A stretch of 64,000 nucleotides of DNA, taken from assembly GCF_900091625.1 (NCBI RefSeq), contig NZ_FMIC01000002.1:1984001-2048000 (forward strand). The letters run 5' to 3'. Under the pieces are notes generated by a model. It was given only the letters and a program-made list of their open reading frames with translations. It searched no databases and was not told the DNA's origin. Of the stretch, positions 26,758 through 35,761 are shown piece after piece (position 1 is the stretch's first letter; the number at the start of each line of letters is the position of its first letter). Both the position numbers and the translations under genes were made by a program. Source of the stretch: Micromonospora peucetia (GTDB lineage: Bacteria > Actinomycetota > Actinomycetes > Mycobacteriales > Micromonosporaceae).

Positions 26758-28236
26758 TCAGTCGACCGGCCAGGTGTGCACGGGCTCGTTGCTGCGTTGC
26801 AGCTCGGCGTAGCGCTGCACCATGTGGTGCAGGGCGGCGTCCCGGTCCATGCCGCGTTGCCGCTCGGCCGCCCAGACCGCCTCGGTCTGCCAGACCGCAC
26901 CGTTGCGGCCGGTACGGCAGCGCTGCTCGATGATGCCGAGCAGCCGGTCGCGTTCGGCCGGGGCCACCCCGAACCGGTCGAGCCCGGCGGCGGCTTTGGG
27001 CAGCAGGACGTCCAGGACCAGCCTGGTCACCGGCACCTCACCGAGGCGGGGCCAGTGCAGGACGGCGTCCATGCCGCGCCGGGCGGCGGCGTGGAAGTTC
27101 TCCTCGGCGGAGCTGAAGGTGAGCTGGCTCCAGATGGGGCGTTCCGCCTCCGCCAGCCCCCGCGCCAACCCGAAGTAGAAGGCGGCGTTGGCCAGCATGT
27201 CGACCACGGTCGGGCCGGCCGGCAGCACCCGGTTCTCCACGCGCAGGTGCGGGCGGCCGTTCATGATGTCGTAGACCGGCCGGTTCCACCGGTAGACGGT
27301 GCCGTTGTGCAGGCGTAGCTCGCCCAGCTCCGGCACGCCGCCGCCGTGCAGGACCTCGACCGGGTCCTCGTCCTCACAGATCGGCAGCAACGGCGGGAAG
27401 TAGCGGACGTTCTCCTCGAACAGGTCGAAGATCGAGGTGATCCAGCGTTCACCGAACCAGACCCGGGGGCGTACGCCCTGCGCCTTCAGCTCGTCCGGCC
27501 GGGTGTCGGTGGCCTGCTCGAACAGGGCGATCCGGGTCTCCGCCCAGAGCTGCCGCCCGTAGAGGAACGGCGAGTTGGCCCCGACGGCCACCTGCACCCC
27601 CGCGATGGCCTGGGAGGCGTTCCAGTAGTCGGCGAAGCTGTCCGGGGCGACCTGGAGGTGGAGCTGGAGGCTGGTGCAGGCGGCCTCGGGGGCGATCGAG
27701 TCGGTGTGGGTCTGTAGGCGTTCGACACCCCGGATGTCGAGCTCGATGTCCTCACCCCGGGCGCCGACGATCTGGTCGTTGAGCACCCGGTAACGCTGGT
27801 TGGTGGAGAGGTTGTCCTCGACCAGGTGACGCTCGGTGAGGGTGGGCAGGATGCCGACCAGGACGATCTTCGCGTCCGACCTGGCGGCCCGCTCGTCGGC
27901 CCGGGAGAGGCTGCCGCGCAGGTCCTGCTCGTAGTCGGCGAACCCGTTGCCCTCGATCAGCCGGGGCGGCGCGTTCAGCTCCAGGTTGAACTGGCCGAGC
28001 TCGGGTTGGAAGAGCGGATCAGCGATGTCGGCGAGGATCTGGTCGTTGCGCATCGCCGGCTCGGCCGACGAGTCGACCAGGTTCAGCTCGATCTCCAGCC
28101 CGGTCGTCGGCCGGTCGGCGTCGAATCCGAAGTCGTCCAGCATCAGGGCGAAGACGTCCAGGCACCGCCGGACCTTCTGTCGGTAGCGGACCCGGTCCTC
28201 CCGGGAGAAGGCGCCCTGCTCGACGTCCCTGCCCAT
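26758..28236 (-). CDS. GCS2-family glutamate-cysteine ligase-like enzyme
   Basis: 492 residues. The N-terminal catalytic signature TTGLEIELNLVD (about 52-63) and the EFNLELNAPP-like strand (FNLELNAPPR) match carboxylate-amine ligases of PF04107, which join glutamate to an amine with ATP. The HNGTVYRWNRPVYD and HLRVENRVLPAGPTVVDM segments are also typical. ATG 28236 has GGGAGG 5 bases upstream. The protein is longer than E. coli YbdK. Actinobacteria use mycothiol rather than glutathione, so the true amine substrate may not be cysteine. Confidence 0.8.
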   Translation of the reverse strand: MGRDVEQGAFSREDRVRYRQKVRRCLDVFALMLDDFGFDADRPTTGLEIELNLVDSSAEPAMRNDQILADIADPLFQPELGQFNLELNAPPRLIEGNGFADYEQDLRGSLSRADERAARSDAKIVLVGILPTLTERHLVEDNLSTNQRYRVLNDQIVGARGEDIELDIRGVERLQTHTDSIAPEAACTSLQLHLQVAPDSFADYWNASQAIAGVQVAVGANSPFLYGRQLWAETRIALFEQATDTRPDELKAQGVRPRVWFGERWITSIFDLFEENVRYFPPLLPICEDEDPVEVLHGGGVPELGELRLHNGTVYRWNRPVYDIMNGRPHLRVENRVLPAGPTVVDMLANAAFYFGLARGLAEAERPIWSQLTFSSAEENFHAAARRGMDAVLHWPRLGEVPVTRLVLDVLLPKAAAGLDRFGVAPAERDRLLGIIEQRCRTGRNGAVWQTEAVWAAERQRGMDRDAALHHMVQRYAELQRSNEPVHTWPVD

Positions 28237-28489
28237 GTTTCCTCCCGGCGCGAGGCGCAGTCGGACCGTGCCGGCCCGGTGAGCGCGTGGTGAACCCTCC
28301 ACGTTAGGAGCGTCGGCATCGTCGGGACCAGAGGCAGGTACCGGTGGTCCCGTGGCCGGGACGACCGTTCTCCGGTTCGGCGGGCGCGCTCCCGGGGCAT
28401 CTCTACCCAGCCGATGTCGGGCCGGACCGCGAGTAGGTCGTGACAAATTGCACCCCGTCCGGCGGCCTCCGTTTCCGCGTACACACGTC

Positions 28490-28518
28490 GGGCCCGCGCC
28501 GTGGTGCGGCGCGGGCCC
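28490..28518 (-). terminator. Strong hairpin after the YceI gene
   Basis: GGGCCCGCGCC (28490-28500) pairs perfectly with GGCGCGGGCCC (28508-28518) around GTGGTGC. It lies 17 bases beyond the YceI stop on the minus strand. The rest of the roughly 300-base gap up to the GCS2 gene shows no gene. Confidence 0.75.
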
Positions 28519-28535
28519 GGAGGCGGTACGGCGGA

Positions 28536-29117
28536 TCAGGCCTGGCGGACGGCCTCGCCCTCGATCTCGATCTTGATCTTCCTGCCGACCAGCACGCCGC
28601 CGGTCTCCAGGGCGACGTTCCAGGTCAGGCCGAAGTCCTCGCGGTCGATCTCGGTGGCGGCGGAGAAGCCGAAGATGTCCTGCCCGAACGGGCTGCGGCC
28701 GACGCCCTCGAACTCGACCTCCAGGTCGACCGGGCGGGTGACGCCCTTGATGGTCAGCTCGCCGGAGAGGACGAACTCGTTGCCGTCGCGCGACTTCACG
28801 GCCGTGCTGCGGAACTCCAGGGTCGGGAAGTTCTCGACATCGAGGAACTCGGGGCTGCGCAGGTGCCCGTCCCGGTCGGCCTGGTTGGTGTTGATGGTGG
28901 CCGCCTGGATGGTGGCGCTGACCGAGGACCCCATCGGGTCCTCGGCGACGGTGATGGTGGCGCTCGCGTCGGCGAACTCACCGCGTACCTTGCTGACCAT
29001 CATGTGCCGGGCGACGAAGCCCACGCGCTTGTGTGCCGCGTCCAGCAGGTAGGTGCCGGCGGCCGGGATCGTGAGGCCGTCCCAGTCGCGGGTAACCGGT
29101 GCGGTGCTGCTGGTCAT
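28536..29117 (-). CDS. YceI family lipid-binding protein
   Basis: 193 residues, standard for the family. It starts with a short Thr/Pro stretch, then AAGTYLLDAAHKRVGFVARHMMVSKVRGEF, the characteristic YceI opening, and later GELTIKGVTRPVDLEVEFEG and FGQDIFGFSAATEIDREDFGLTWN. YceI proteins form a lipocalin-like barrel that binds polyisoprenoids or similar lipids. No signal peptide is visible, so it is probably cytoplasmic. GGAGGG is 6 bases before ATG 29117. It is divergent from a MarR regulator that probably controls it. Confidence 0.93.
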   Translation of the reverse strand: MTSSTAPVTRDWDGLTIPAAGTYLLDAAHKRVGFVARHMMVSKVRGEFADASATITVAEDPMGSSVSATIQAATINTNQADRDGHLRSPEFLDVENFPTLEFRSTAVKSRDGNEFVLSGELTIKGVTRPVDLEVEFEGVGRSPFGQDIFGFSAATEIDREDFGLTWNVALETGGVLVGRKIKIEIEGEAVRQA

Positions 29118-29211
29118 GGAATTGCCCTCCGTGGGAAGATTGTTTAGTAGCCCAATGACTGCTGAAGCAACTATAGGCACAACAACATTCCCCCTGTCAA
29201 GGACTGCTACG
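29118..29211. promoter_or_regulatory. Divergent promoter region of YceI and MarR genes
   Basis: 94 bases, clearly richer in A/T than the surroundings. On the leftward strand TTGCTT and TAAACA lie 18 bp apart and could be the YceI promoter. TTGTT and AACAA half-sites and the imperfect pair TAGTAGC/GCAACTA flank it, as expected for a MarR operator. For the regulator, TACGAT (29208-29213) is a likely -10 box. Confidence 0.5.
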
Positions 29212-29730
29212 ATGGAACGCGTGGACCAGAACGTGTTCGACGACCCCCGGATCACCGCCGTCGGCCTGCTCGTCGAGGCGCACGCCGGGATCTCGGCCCG
29301 GTTCGCCACCCAGTTCGAGGAGCACGGCCTCTCACCGGTCGAGTTCGAGGTGCTGACCAGGCTCGCCCGCTCACCCGGCAACCAGTTGCGGATGACCGAT
29401 CTGGCCGCGCAGACCTCTCTCTCGACGAGCGGCGTCACCCGGGTGGTGGACCGGATGGAACGTGACGGCCTGCTCGCCCGCCGCGCGTGCCCCTCCGACC
29501 GGCGCAGCTCGTTCGCCGTGGTCACGGCCTCCGGCCTGCAACGACTCGACGAGACCCTGCCCGGGCACCTGCGGATCATCGAGCAGTGGTTCACCGGCCA
29601 GCTCGACCCGGAGTCGCTGGCCGCCCTGCTCGACGGGCTGCGCCGGGTCCGGGACGCGGTGCACCCCGGCGCCACCGCCGGAAGCACCGGCGCGACCCCC
29701 GACTGGGACGGGACGGTCACCCCGTCCTGA
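29212..29730 (+). CDS. MarR family transcriptional regulator
   Basis: 172 residues. Winged helix-turn-helix: LSPVEFEVLTRLARSPGNQLRMTDLAAQTSLSTS with GVTRVVDRMERDGLLARRACPSDRRSSFAVVT covers the recognition helix and wing. MarR proteins are usually repressors released by small ligands and often control their divergent neighbour, here YceI. ATG 29212 has AAGGA 8 bases upstream. An alternative GTG at 29221 would lie 7 bases after TACGAT and fit a leaderless message; the ATG would then be part of the -10 region. Confidence 0.9.
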   Translation: MERVDQNVFDDPRITAVGLLVEAHAGISARFATQFEEHGLSPVEFEVLTRLARSPGNQLRMTDLAAQTSLSTSGVTRVVDRMERDGLLARRACPSDRRSSFAVVTASGLQRLDETLPGHLRIIEQWFTGQLDPESLAALLDGLRRVRDAVHPGATAGSTGATPDWDGTVTPS

Positions 29731-29969
29731 GCCGCCCCCGGGGCCGCTCGGCACCGGCAGAAAGAGCGGCAGAACTGCCGCGCCCACGGGGGGATAGGCG
29801 ACCAAACCGGACGGAGCCACGGGCGGGCGGTGGCTAGTCTTCGGCGGTGGGGACGCACCGGGGGGTGCTGGCGCGGGCGACGGGTGAGGGGTAGCAAGAG
29901 GGGCTTCGTCGCCCGCGTCACCCCCGGTTTACTTTGTGGGGCACCCACGTCCGGCCGGCTTCTCCCCGG

Positions 29970-32603
29970 CTACCCGCTCCGGCTCTCGGTCGACGCGTGG
30001 AGCAACTCCTCCTCGTGCGGCAACAACCGGACACCGCTCTGCCGGCAGGCCCGGTCGAGACGGTCCAGCACGGCACGATCGCCCGAACTCGCGGCCCACC
30101 CGACCAGCGCCTCCACCACGTCGCGCCGGTCCTGGCCGCCGACGTCTGCCTCCGCCGCGGCGGCGAACCACTCCGTCGCCAGCTCACGATCGCCCCGGCG
30201 CAGCGCCAGGTGCCCCTCGACCAGCGCGCAGATCCCGTCCTCCGGACGCGCCCCGGGCGACGTCGCGCCCTGCGAACGCCCGGGGGACCAGACCTCCCCG
30301 AGGCCCGGCACGGGCGATCCCGAGGGCGGGCGCAGCTCGGCCAGCACCTCGGCCGCCTCGGCGGACCGGCCGGCCCGGGCCAGCGCCAGGCCCACCGTGC
30401 CGAGCACCCGGCGACGGTGGCCGGGGTCGCCGAGGTCCGCCAGCGCCGCCACCGCCCGCCGGCCCTGGTCGACGGCTTCGGCGTACCGGCCGTCGAGGCG
30501 GGTCACCTCGGCGAGGTTGGCCCGCGCGAGCAACCGCAGCCGCTGCTCCCCGCTCTGCGCCGCGAGCCGGTCGACCGCGGCCAGCCGGCGCCGGGCAGCC
30601 GCCAGGTCACCGACCCGGATGTCGTGCCAGGCGAGATTGTTCTGCGCCACCGCCATGTCCCGGACCCGCCCGTGCCGGACAGCCAGTGCGAGCACCGCCT
30701 CGACCTGGGTCCGCGCCTCGTCGTGCTCGCTGACGGTGACCAGGAGCGCGCAGAGCACCGTACGCGCCTCCAACTCCCCGGTGACGTCACCGGCCTCCCG
30801 GAACGCGGCCAGCGCCTCCCACGCCGCCGACAGCTCCTCGGCCCCGGCGCCGTGCTCGGCGGCGAGCCGGGCCACCCCGAGGGACGCCCACGCCCGCAGC
30901 ACCGGGCCGGCATCGGCGGTACGCGGATCCGCCAGCAGGCGCCGCAGCCACTGCCGGCCGGGGACGTCCCGCCCCCGGAACCGCCACCACCGGGACAGCG
31001 CCGCCGCCAACCGCAACGCGGTCAACGGATCGTCGACGGCGGCGTGCGCCAGAGCCGAACTGATGTCGCCGCTCACCTCGTCCAGGCGGTGCACCGCCGC
31101 CAGCAGGTCGGCGCCGGCCAGCTCCGGTGCGGTCCGCGCCACCAGCCGCGCGACGACCTGCGCGTGCCGGCGCCGGATCGCGGTCAGCTCGCCGGCGCCG
31201 GTCGCCTGCTCCATGGCGAAGTCCCGCACGGCGTCGAGCAGCCGGAACCGGAACGGCCCGGTGCCCCGGACACTCAGCAGGCCGAGTTCGACAAGCCGGT
31301 CCAGCAGCGGGACCGGATCCACGACCACCGTCCCGTCCCGGTCGGCGGCGTCGGCGAGCATCTCCTCGGCCAGCTCGACCGACCAGCGGTTGCCGAACGC
31401 GGCGAGCCGACGCAGCGCGGCCCGCTCGTCCGGGGCGAGGAGGCGGTAGCTGACCGCCACCGCGTCCCGCAGGGTCTCCGCCACCGCTGCCCGAGAACCC
31501 TCCGGGCGGCCCGGCTCCGCCGTGTCCCAGCCCGGCCGCTCGGCCGCCCCCGGCGAGGTGGCCAGGTCGAGGACGCGGTCGCCGTACCGGTCGAGCAGCT
31601 CGTTGAGATCGAGAATCCGGCCCCGGGCCGCCATCAGCTCGATGGCGAGCGGGAGCCCGCCCAGGCGGCGCACCAGCGCGGCCAGGGCGGGCAGCTCGGC
31701 GGGACCGGGCGGCTCCCGGCGGACCTGGGCGAGCCGGGCGGTGAAGAGAGCCACGGCGGGGTAGTCGGCCAACGCCGCCGAGCCCGCCCACTCACGGCCC
31801 GGCGGCGGTACGTCGAGCGGGGCGACCGGCCACACCCGTTCCCCGGGCAGGCCGACCGGGCGCCGGCCGGTGACCAGCACCCGCAGCGACGGCACCGCCG
31901 CGCCGAGCCGGTGGACCGCCTCGGCGACCACGTCGGGTGCCCGCTCGGCCGCGTCCACGAGCAGCAGTGCCGGTCGGCCGTCGAGACGGGCGGGCAGTTC
32001 GGGAAGGCGGGCGACGCCGAAGACGGCGACCGAGGCGGAGAGCACGTCGGCGGTGTCCGAGCCCTCGCCGACGAGCACGCCGGCCGCCCCGCCGGAATGG
32101 TCGCCGGCGACCGCGTGCGCCACCGACAGGGCCAGCGCGGTCTTGCCCACGCCGGCCAGCCCGACCAGGCTGACCAGCCGGGGCCCGTGGCTGTCGGTGA
32201 ACAGACCGACCAGCTCGGTCAGGTCGCGGTCCCGGCCGATCAGCGCGACCGGGGGCGGGAGCACGGCCGGCGTACCGGCGTGTCGGTCGAGGTCGACACG
32301 GGCCGGCGCGGCGTTTCCGGGGGCGATCGGCCCGGCGGCCGGGGCCGGCCCCCGGGCGGCGGCCAGGAACGTCGACCGGGCGGCTCCGGCCAGCTTCAGC
32401 GCGCCGGTGAGCAACTCGACCGTGGTGCGATGCGGCCGGGACGAGCGGCCCCGTTCCAGGTCACGGACGGTCCGGATGCCCACACCGGCTCGGCCCGCCA
32501 GCTCGGCCTGGGTCAGGCCGGCGGCGAGCCGGTGGCCGCGCAACAGCTCCGGCAGCCCGGTGGGACCGCCCGGATGCCGCGAACGATCATGATCCGGAGT
32601 CAT
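29970..32603 (-). CDS. XRE-STAND ATPase-TPR regulator (AfsR/LuxR-like architecture)
   Basis: 877 residues. An N-terminal helix-turn-helix (about 15-75, RLAAGLTQAELAGRAGVGIRT) precedes an NB-ARC/STAND ATPase (about 120-450). The Walker A motif is GLAGVGKTALA, the Walker B strand ALLLVDAAE is slightly unusual for lacking the LDN ending, and RLGGLPLAIELMAARG is the GxP motif. A winged-helix-like part and TPR-type helical repeats follow (about 520-860). Such proteins are ATP-switch regulators activated by ligand or phosphorylation. It stands alone: its flanks hold about 160 and 240 bases with no gene. Its target is unknown. Confidence 0.85.
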   Translation of the reverse strand: MTPDHDRSRHPGGPTGLPELLRGHRLAAGLTQAELAGRAGVGIRTVRDLERGRSSRPHRTTVELLTGALKLAGAARSTFLAAARGPAPAAGPIAPGNAAPARVDLDRHAGTPAVLPPPVALIGRDRDLTELVGLFTDSHGPRLVSLVGLAGVGKTALALSVAHAVAGDHSGGAAGVLVGEGSDTADVLSASVAVFGVARLPELPARLDGRPALLLVDAAERAPDVVAEAVHRLGAAVPSLRVLVTGRRPVGLPGERVWPVAPLDVPPPGREWAGSAALADYPAVALFTARLAQVRREPPGPAELPALAALVRRLGGLPLAIELMAARGRILDLNELLDRYGDRVLDLATSPGAAERPGWDTAEPGRPEGSRAAVAETLRDAVAVSYRLLAPDERAALRRLAAFGNRWSVELAEEMLADAADRDGTVVVDPVPLLDRLVELGLLSVRGTGPFRFRLLDAVRDFAMEQATGAGELTAIRRRHAQVVARLVARTAPELAGADLLAAVHRLDEVSGDISSALAHAAVDDPLTALRLAAALSRWWRFRGRDVPGRQWLRRLLADPRTADAGPVLRAWASLGVARLAAEHGAGAEELSAAWEALAAFREAGDVTGELEARTVLCALLVTVSEHDEARTQVEAVLALAVRHGRVRDMAVAQNNLAWHDIRVGDLAAARRRLAAVDRLAAQSGEQRLRLLARANLAEVTRLDGRYAEAVDQGRRAVAALADLGDPGHRRRVLGTVGLALARAGRSAEAAEVLAELRPPSGSPVPGLGEVWSPGRSQGATSPGARPEDGICALVEGHLALRRGDRELATEWFAAAAEADVGGQDRRDVVEALVGWAASSGDRAVLDRLDRACRQSGVRLLPHEEELLHASTESRSG

Positions 32604-32767
32604 GGGCAGGAAGGGTACGGACGGGGTGTGACCGACGGCAGTCGAGCGTCACCCTGCCGACGCCCCGGCGCGGATATCCGACAACGGCACGGACGGACAG
32701 CGGCGCGAACCGGCCCCGGCAGTGCGAAACGGGCCCGGTGGCGCGGCGGCTGCCGGACCCGCCGCCG

Positions 32768-33922
32768 TCACATACCGAGATCGCGCGCGATGATCATGCG
32801 CTGCACCTCGGACGTGCCCTCGCCGATCTCCAGGATCTTGGAGTCGCGCCAGAACCGCGCCACCGGGTACTCGTTCATGAAGCCGTAGCCGCCGTGGATC
32901 TGGGTGGCCTCGCGGGCGTTGTCCACCGCGATGGTGCTGGCGTGCAGCTTGGCGATGGCGGCCTGCCGCTTGAACGGCTCACCGGCGAGCATCCGCGCCG
33001 CCGCGTCGTAGTAGGCCAGCCGGGCGGTGTGCGCCTTCATCTCCATGTCGGCGATCTTGAACTGGATCGCCTGGTAGTTGCCGATCGGCTGGCCGAACGC
33101 CTGGCGCTCCTTCGCGTACCTGACCGACTCGTCGACGCAGCCCTGGGCGAGGCCGACGGCCAGGGCGGCGATGGCGATCCGCCCCTCGTCGAGGATGCGT
33201 AGGAACTGGGCGAAGCCCCGGCCGCGCTCGCCGAGCAGGTTCGCCGCCGGCACCCGACAGTCGTCGAAGGTCAACTCGTGGGTGTCCGAGGCGTTCCAGC
33301 CGACCTTCGAGTAGCCCGGCGCGACGGTGAAGCCCGGCGTACCGGAGGGGACGATGATGGTGGACAGCTCCTTGGAGCCGTCCGGGCGGGTGCCGGTGAC
33401 CGCGGTGACGGTGACCAGCACCGTGATGTCGGTGCCCGAGTTGGTGATGAACGCCTTCGAGCCGTTGATCACCCACTCGTCCGTGGCCTCGTCGAGCACC
33501 GCGCGGGTCTGCGTGCCGCCGGCGTCCGAGCCGGTGCCCGGCTCGGTCAGCCCGAAGCCGGCCAGCGCCTCGCCGCTCAGCAGCTTCGGCAGCCACCGGG
33601 CCTTCTGCTCGTCGGTGCCGAAGCGGTAGATCGGCATCGCACCCAGCGAGACCGCCGCCTCCAGCGTGATGGCGACGCTCGAATCGACCCGGGCCAGCTC
33701 CTCCAGCGCGAGACAGAGCGCGAAGTAGTCGCCGCCCATGCCGCCGTGCTCCTCGGCGAAGGGCAGGCCGAACAGGCCCATCTTGCCCATCTGCCGGATC
33801 ACCTCGTACGGGAAGGTGTGCTTCTCGTAGTGCTCCGCGATGACCGGGGCGACCACCTCGCGCGCGAGTTCCCGCACGCTCTCCCGCAGCGCCTCTTGCT
33901 CCTCGGTGAGCCGGAAGTCCAT
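32768..33922 (-). CDS. Acyl-CoA dehydrogenase
   Basis: 384 residues, usual for the family. It starts MDFRLTEEQEALRESVRELA, carries FAEEHGGMGGDY and FGLTEPGTGSDAGG in the FAD-binding region, and ends IHGGYGFMNEYPVARFWRD...GEGTSEVQRMIIARDLGM, with Glu351 the likely catalytic base. It oxidises an acyl-CoA to the enoyl-CoA with FAD. Downstream of carboxylase beta and near HMG-CoA lyase, it may act as isovaleryl- or 2-methylacyl-CoA dehydrogenase. GGAGGA is 6 bases before ATG 33922; 101 bases separate it from the carboxylase gene. Confidence 0.93.
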   Translation of the reverse strand: MDFRLTEEQEALRESVRELAREVVAPVIAEHYEKHTFPYEVIRQMGKMGLFGLPFAEEHGGMGGDYFALCLALEELARVDSSVAITLEAAVSLGAMPIYRFGTDEQKARWLPKLLSGEALAGFGLTEPGTGSDAGGTQTRAVLDEATDEWVINGSKAFITNSGTDITVLVTVTAVTGTRPDGSKELSTIIVPSGTPGFTVAPGYSKVGWNASDTHELTFDDCRVPAANLLGERGRGFAQFLRILDEGRIAIAALAVGLAQGCVDESVRYAKERQAFGQPIGNYQAIQFKIADMEMKAHTARLAYYDAAARMLAGEPFKRQAAIAKLHASTIAVDNAREATQIHGGYGFMNEYPVARFWRDSKILEIGEGTSEVQRMIIARDLGM

Positions 33923-34023
33923 GCAATCCTCCTGTGTGGATCGGCCGCCGGGCGCTCGTGACGCCGGGGACGGGTCGCTGGTGCGGTGCGGGCCCGCGCC
34001 GGCCGGGTGGGCCGGCGGCGGGA

Positions 34024-35556
34024 TCAGACCGGGGTGACGCCGTGCCGGCGCCGGGAGAAGTGCCGATCCTTGGTGCGGGCGGCGGCGAACCGGCGGACCA
34101 GTTCGGCCCGCAGCTCGTGCGGCTCGACGATCGCGTCGACCACCAGCTCGCTGGCGAGCCGGACCACGTCGATGTCGCGCTCGTACTCCTCGCGCTTCGC
34201 GGCGACGAACGCGGCCCGCTCGGTCTCGTCCTCGATCGCCGCGATCTTGTTCGCGTAGACCGCGTTGACCGCCGCCTCGGCGCCCATCACCGCGATCTTG
34301 GCGGTGGGCAGCGCGATCGTGGCCTCGGGCTCGAAGCCCGGGCCGGCCATCGCGTAGAGGCCGGCGCCGTACGCCTTGCGGACCACCACGCAGATCTTCG
34401 GTACGGTCGCCTCGGAGATCGCGGTGATCATCTTGGCGCCGTGCCGGATGATGCCCTGCTTCTCCACCGCGCTGCCGACCATGAACCCGGGTACGTCGGA
34501 GAGGAACAGCAGCGGCACGTTGAACGCGTCGCAGAGCTGCACGAAGCGGGTCGCCTTGTCGGCCGAGTCGACGAAGAGCACCCCGCCCTTGAACATCGAG
34601 TTGTTGCCGACCACGCCGACGACCTCGCCGTTCAGCCGGCCGAAACCGATGGTCAACTCCTTGGCCCAGAGGGCCTGGATCTCGAAGAAGGATCCGTCGT
34701 CGAGCAGGCCCTTCACGTACCGCCGCATGTCGAACGCCTGCCGCTCGCTCGCCGGCACCAGCGCGGCCAGGTCGACCTTCTCCGGCGCTCCGACGGCCGG
34801 CGCTGCCGGTGGCTGCTGCGTCCAGTTCGCCGGCAGGTACGACAGGTAGCGCCGGACCACGTCGAGGGCGTCCGCCTCGGTCTTGCAGAGGAAGTGCCCG
34901 ACGCCCGACTCGGCGCAGTGCACCTTGGCCCCGCCCATCGCCTCCAGCGTGGTCTTCTCGCCGGTGACCATCTCGACCATCCGGTCGGAGCCGAGATACA
35001 TGCTGGCGTTGCCGTCGACCATGGCGACCACGTCGCAGAACGCCGGAATGTACGCCCCGCCGGCCGCGCTCGGCCCGAACAGCGCGCAGACCTGCGGGAT
35101 CGAGCCGGAGGCACGGACCTGGTTCCAGAAGATCTTGCCGGCGCCGCGGCGGCCGGGGAAGAGATCGACCTGGTCGGTGATCCGGGCGCCGGCCGAGTCG
35201 ACCAGGTAGATCATCGGCACACTGGTCGAGTAGGCCCGCTCGATGATCCGGATGATCTTCTCGACGGTGCGGGCGCCCCAACTGCCGGCCTTGACCGTGG
35301 AGTCGTTCGCCATCAGGCAGACCGGGCGGCCGTCGATGGTGGCGGTGCCGGTGACCACGCCGTCGGCCGGGAGTCCGTCGGCCGTCGCGTTGGCGTAGAG
35401 GCCGTCCTCGACGAAGGAGCCCTCGTCCACCAGGAGCGCGACCCGCTCCCGGGCGAAGAGCTTGCCCTTGGCGGCGTTCGCCGCGTGGTACTTGTCCGCA
35501 CCACCGGCCCGGGCCCGCTTGCGCAGCTGCTCCAGTGCCTCACCGTCGAGCGTCAC
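34024..35556 (-). CDS. Acyl-CoA carboxylase beta (carboxyltransferase) subunit
   Basis: 510 residues. Two crotonase-like carboxyltransferase halves are visible. The N-terminal half shows VDSAGARITDQVDLFPGRRGAG and GPSAAGGAYIPAFCD; the C-terminal half shows FLSDVPGFMVGSAVE and YGAGLYAMAGPGFEPEATIALPTA. The family moves CO2 from biotin to methylcrotonyl-, propionyl- or similar acyl-CoA. The lyase and dehydrogenase neighbours favour methylcrotonyl-CoA and leucine breakdown. GTG 35556 is chosen for the GGGAG 6 bases upstream; GTG 35586 would add ten residues. Confidence 0.9.
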   Translation of the reverse strand: MTLDGEALEQLRKRARAGGADKYHAANAAKGKLFARERVALLVDEGSFVEDGLYANATADGLPADGVVTGTATIDGRPVCLMANDSTVKAGSWGARTVEKIIRIIERAYSTSVPMIYLVDSAGARITDQVDLFPGRRGAGKIFWNQVRASGSIPQVCALFGPSAAGGAYIPAFCDVVAMVDGNASMYLGSDRMVEMVTGEKTTLEAMGGAKVHCAESGVGHFLCKTEADALDVVRRYLSYLPANWTQQPPAAPAVGAPEKVDLAALVPASERQAFDMRRYVKGLLDDGSFFEIQALWAKELTIGFGRLNGEVVGVVGNNSMFKGGVLFVDSADKATRFVQLCDAFNVPLLFLSDVPGFMVGSAVEKQGIIRHGAKMITAISEATVPKICVVVRKAYGAGLYAMAGPGFEPEATIALPTAKIAVMGAEAAVNAVYANKIAAIEDETERAAFVAAKREEYERDIDVVRLASELVVDAIVEPHELRAELVRRFAAARTKDRHFSRRRHGVTPV

Positions 35557-35609
35557 GCCGACTCCCTCGCCACCTGAGCCGGTCACCTCGCGGGCGACCG
35601 ACTGACCTG

Positions 35610-35619
35610 AACGATCGTT
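35610..35619. promoter_or_regulatory. AACGATCGTT palindrome upstream of the carboxylase gene
   Basis: A perfect 10-bp palindrome 54 bp upstream of GTG 35556. Position and shape suit a TetR-type operator. The TetR gene at 38900-39523 belongs to the same cluster and is the natural candidate. No second copy was found by eye in the cluster. Confidence 0.35.
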
Positions 35620-35698
35620 AGGCTAGCGCATTCGCGCGATGCTCGGCGACCCGCGGGCGACGGCGGAGACATCACCCGACCGCGCCCGCCGAGAGGCA

Positions 35699-35728
35699 TT
35701 GAAAATCATGAATCTATATGGCTAGGCT
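35699..35728 (+). promoter_or_regulatory. Promoter of the snapalysin gene
   Basis: TTGAAA (35699-35704) and TAGGCT (35723-35728) are separated by 18 bp, a good vegetative actinobacterial promoter. The spacer and flanks are unusually A/T-rich. The start codon lies 34 bases downstream. Confidence 0.65.
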
Positions 35729-35761
35729 CCAGACACCCCTCCTCCCGGAATGGAGTCAACG

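Noticed and set aside
33923..34023. GC-rich stem between carboxylase beta and acyl-CoA dehydrogenase as a terminator
   Set aside because: GCCGGCC/GGGCCGGC pairing is short and imperfect, and the genes look co-transcribed.
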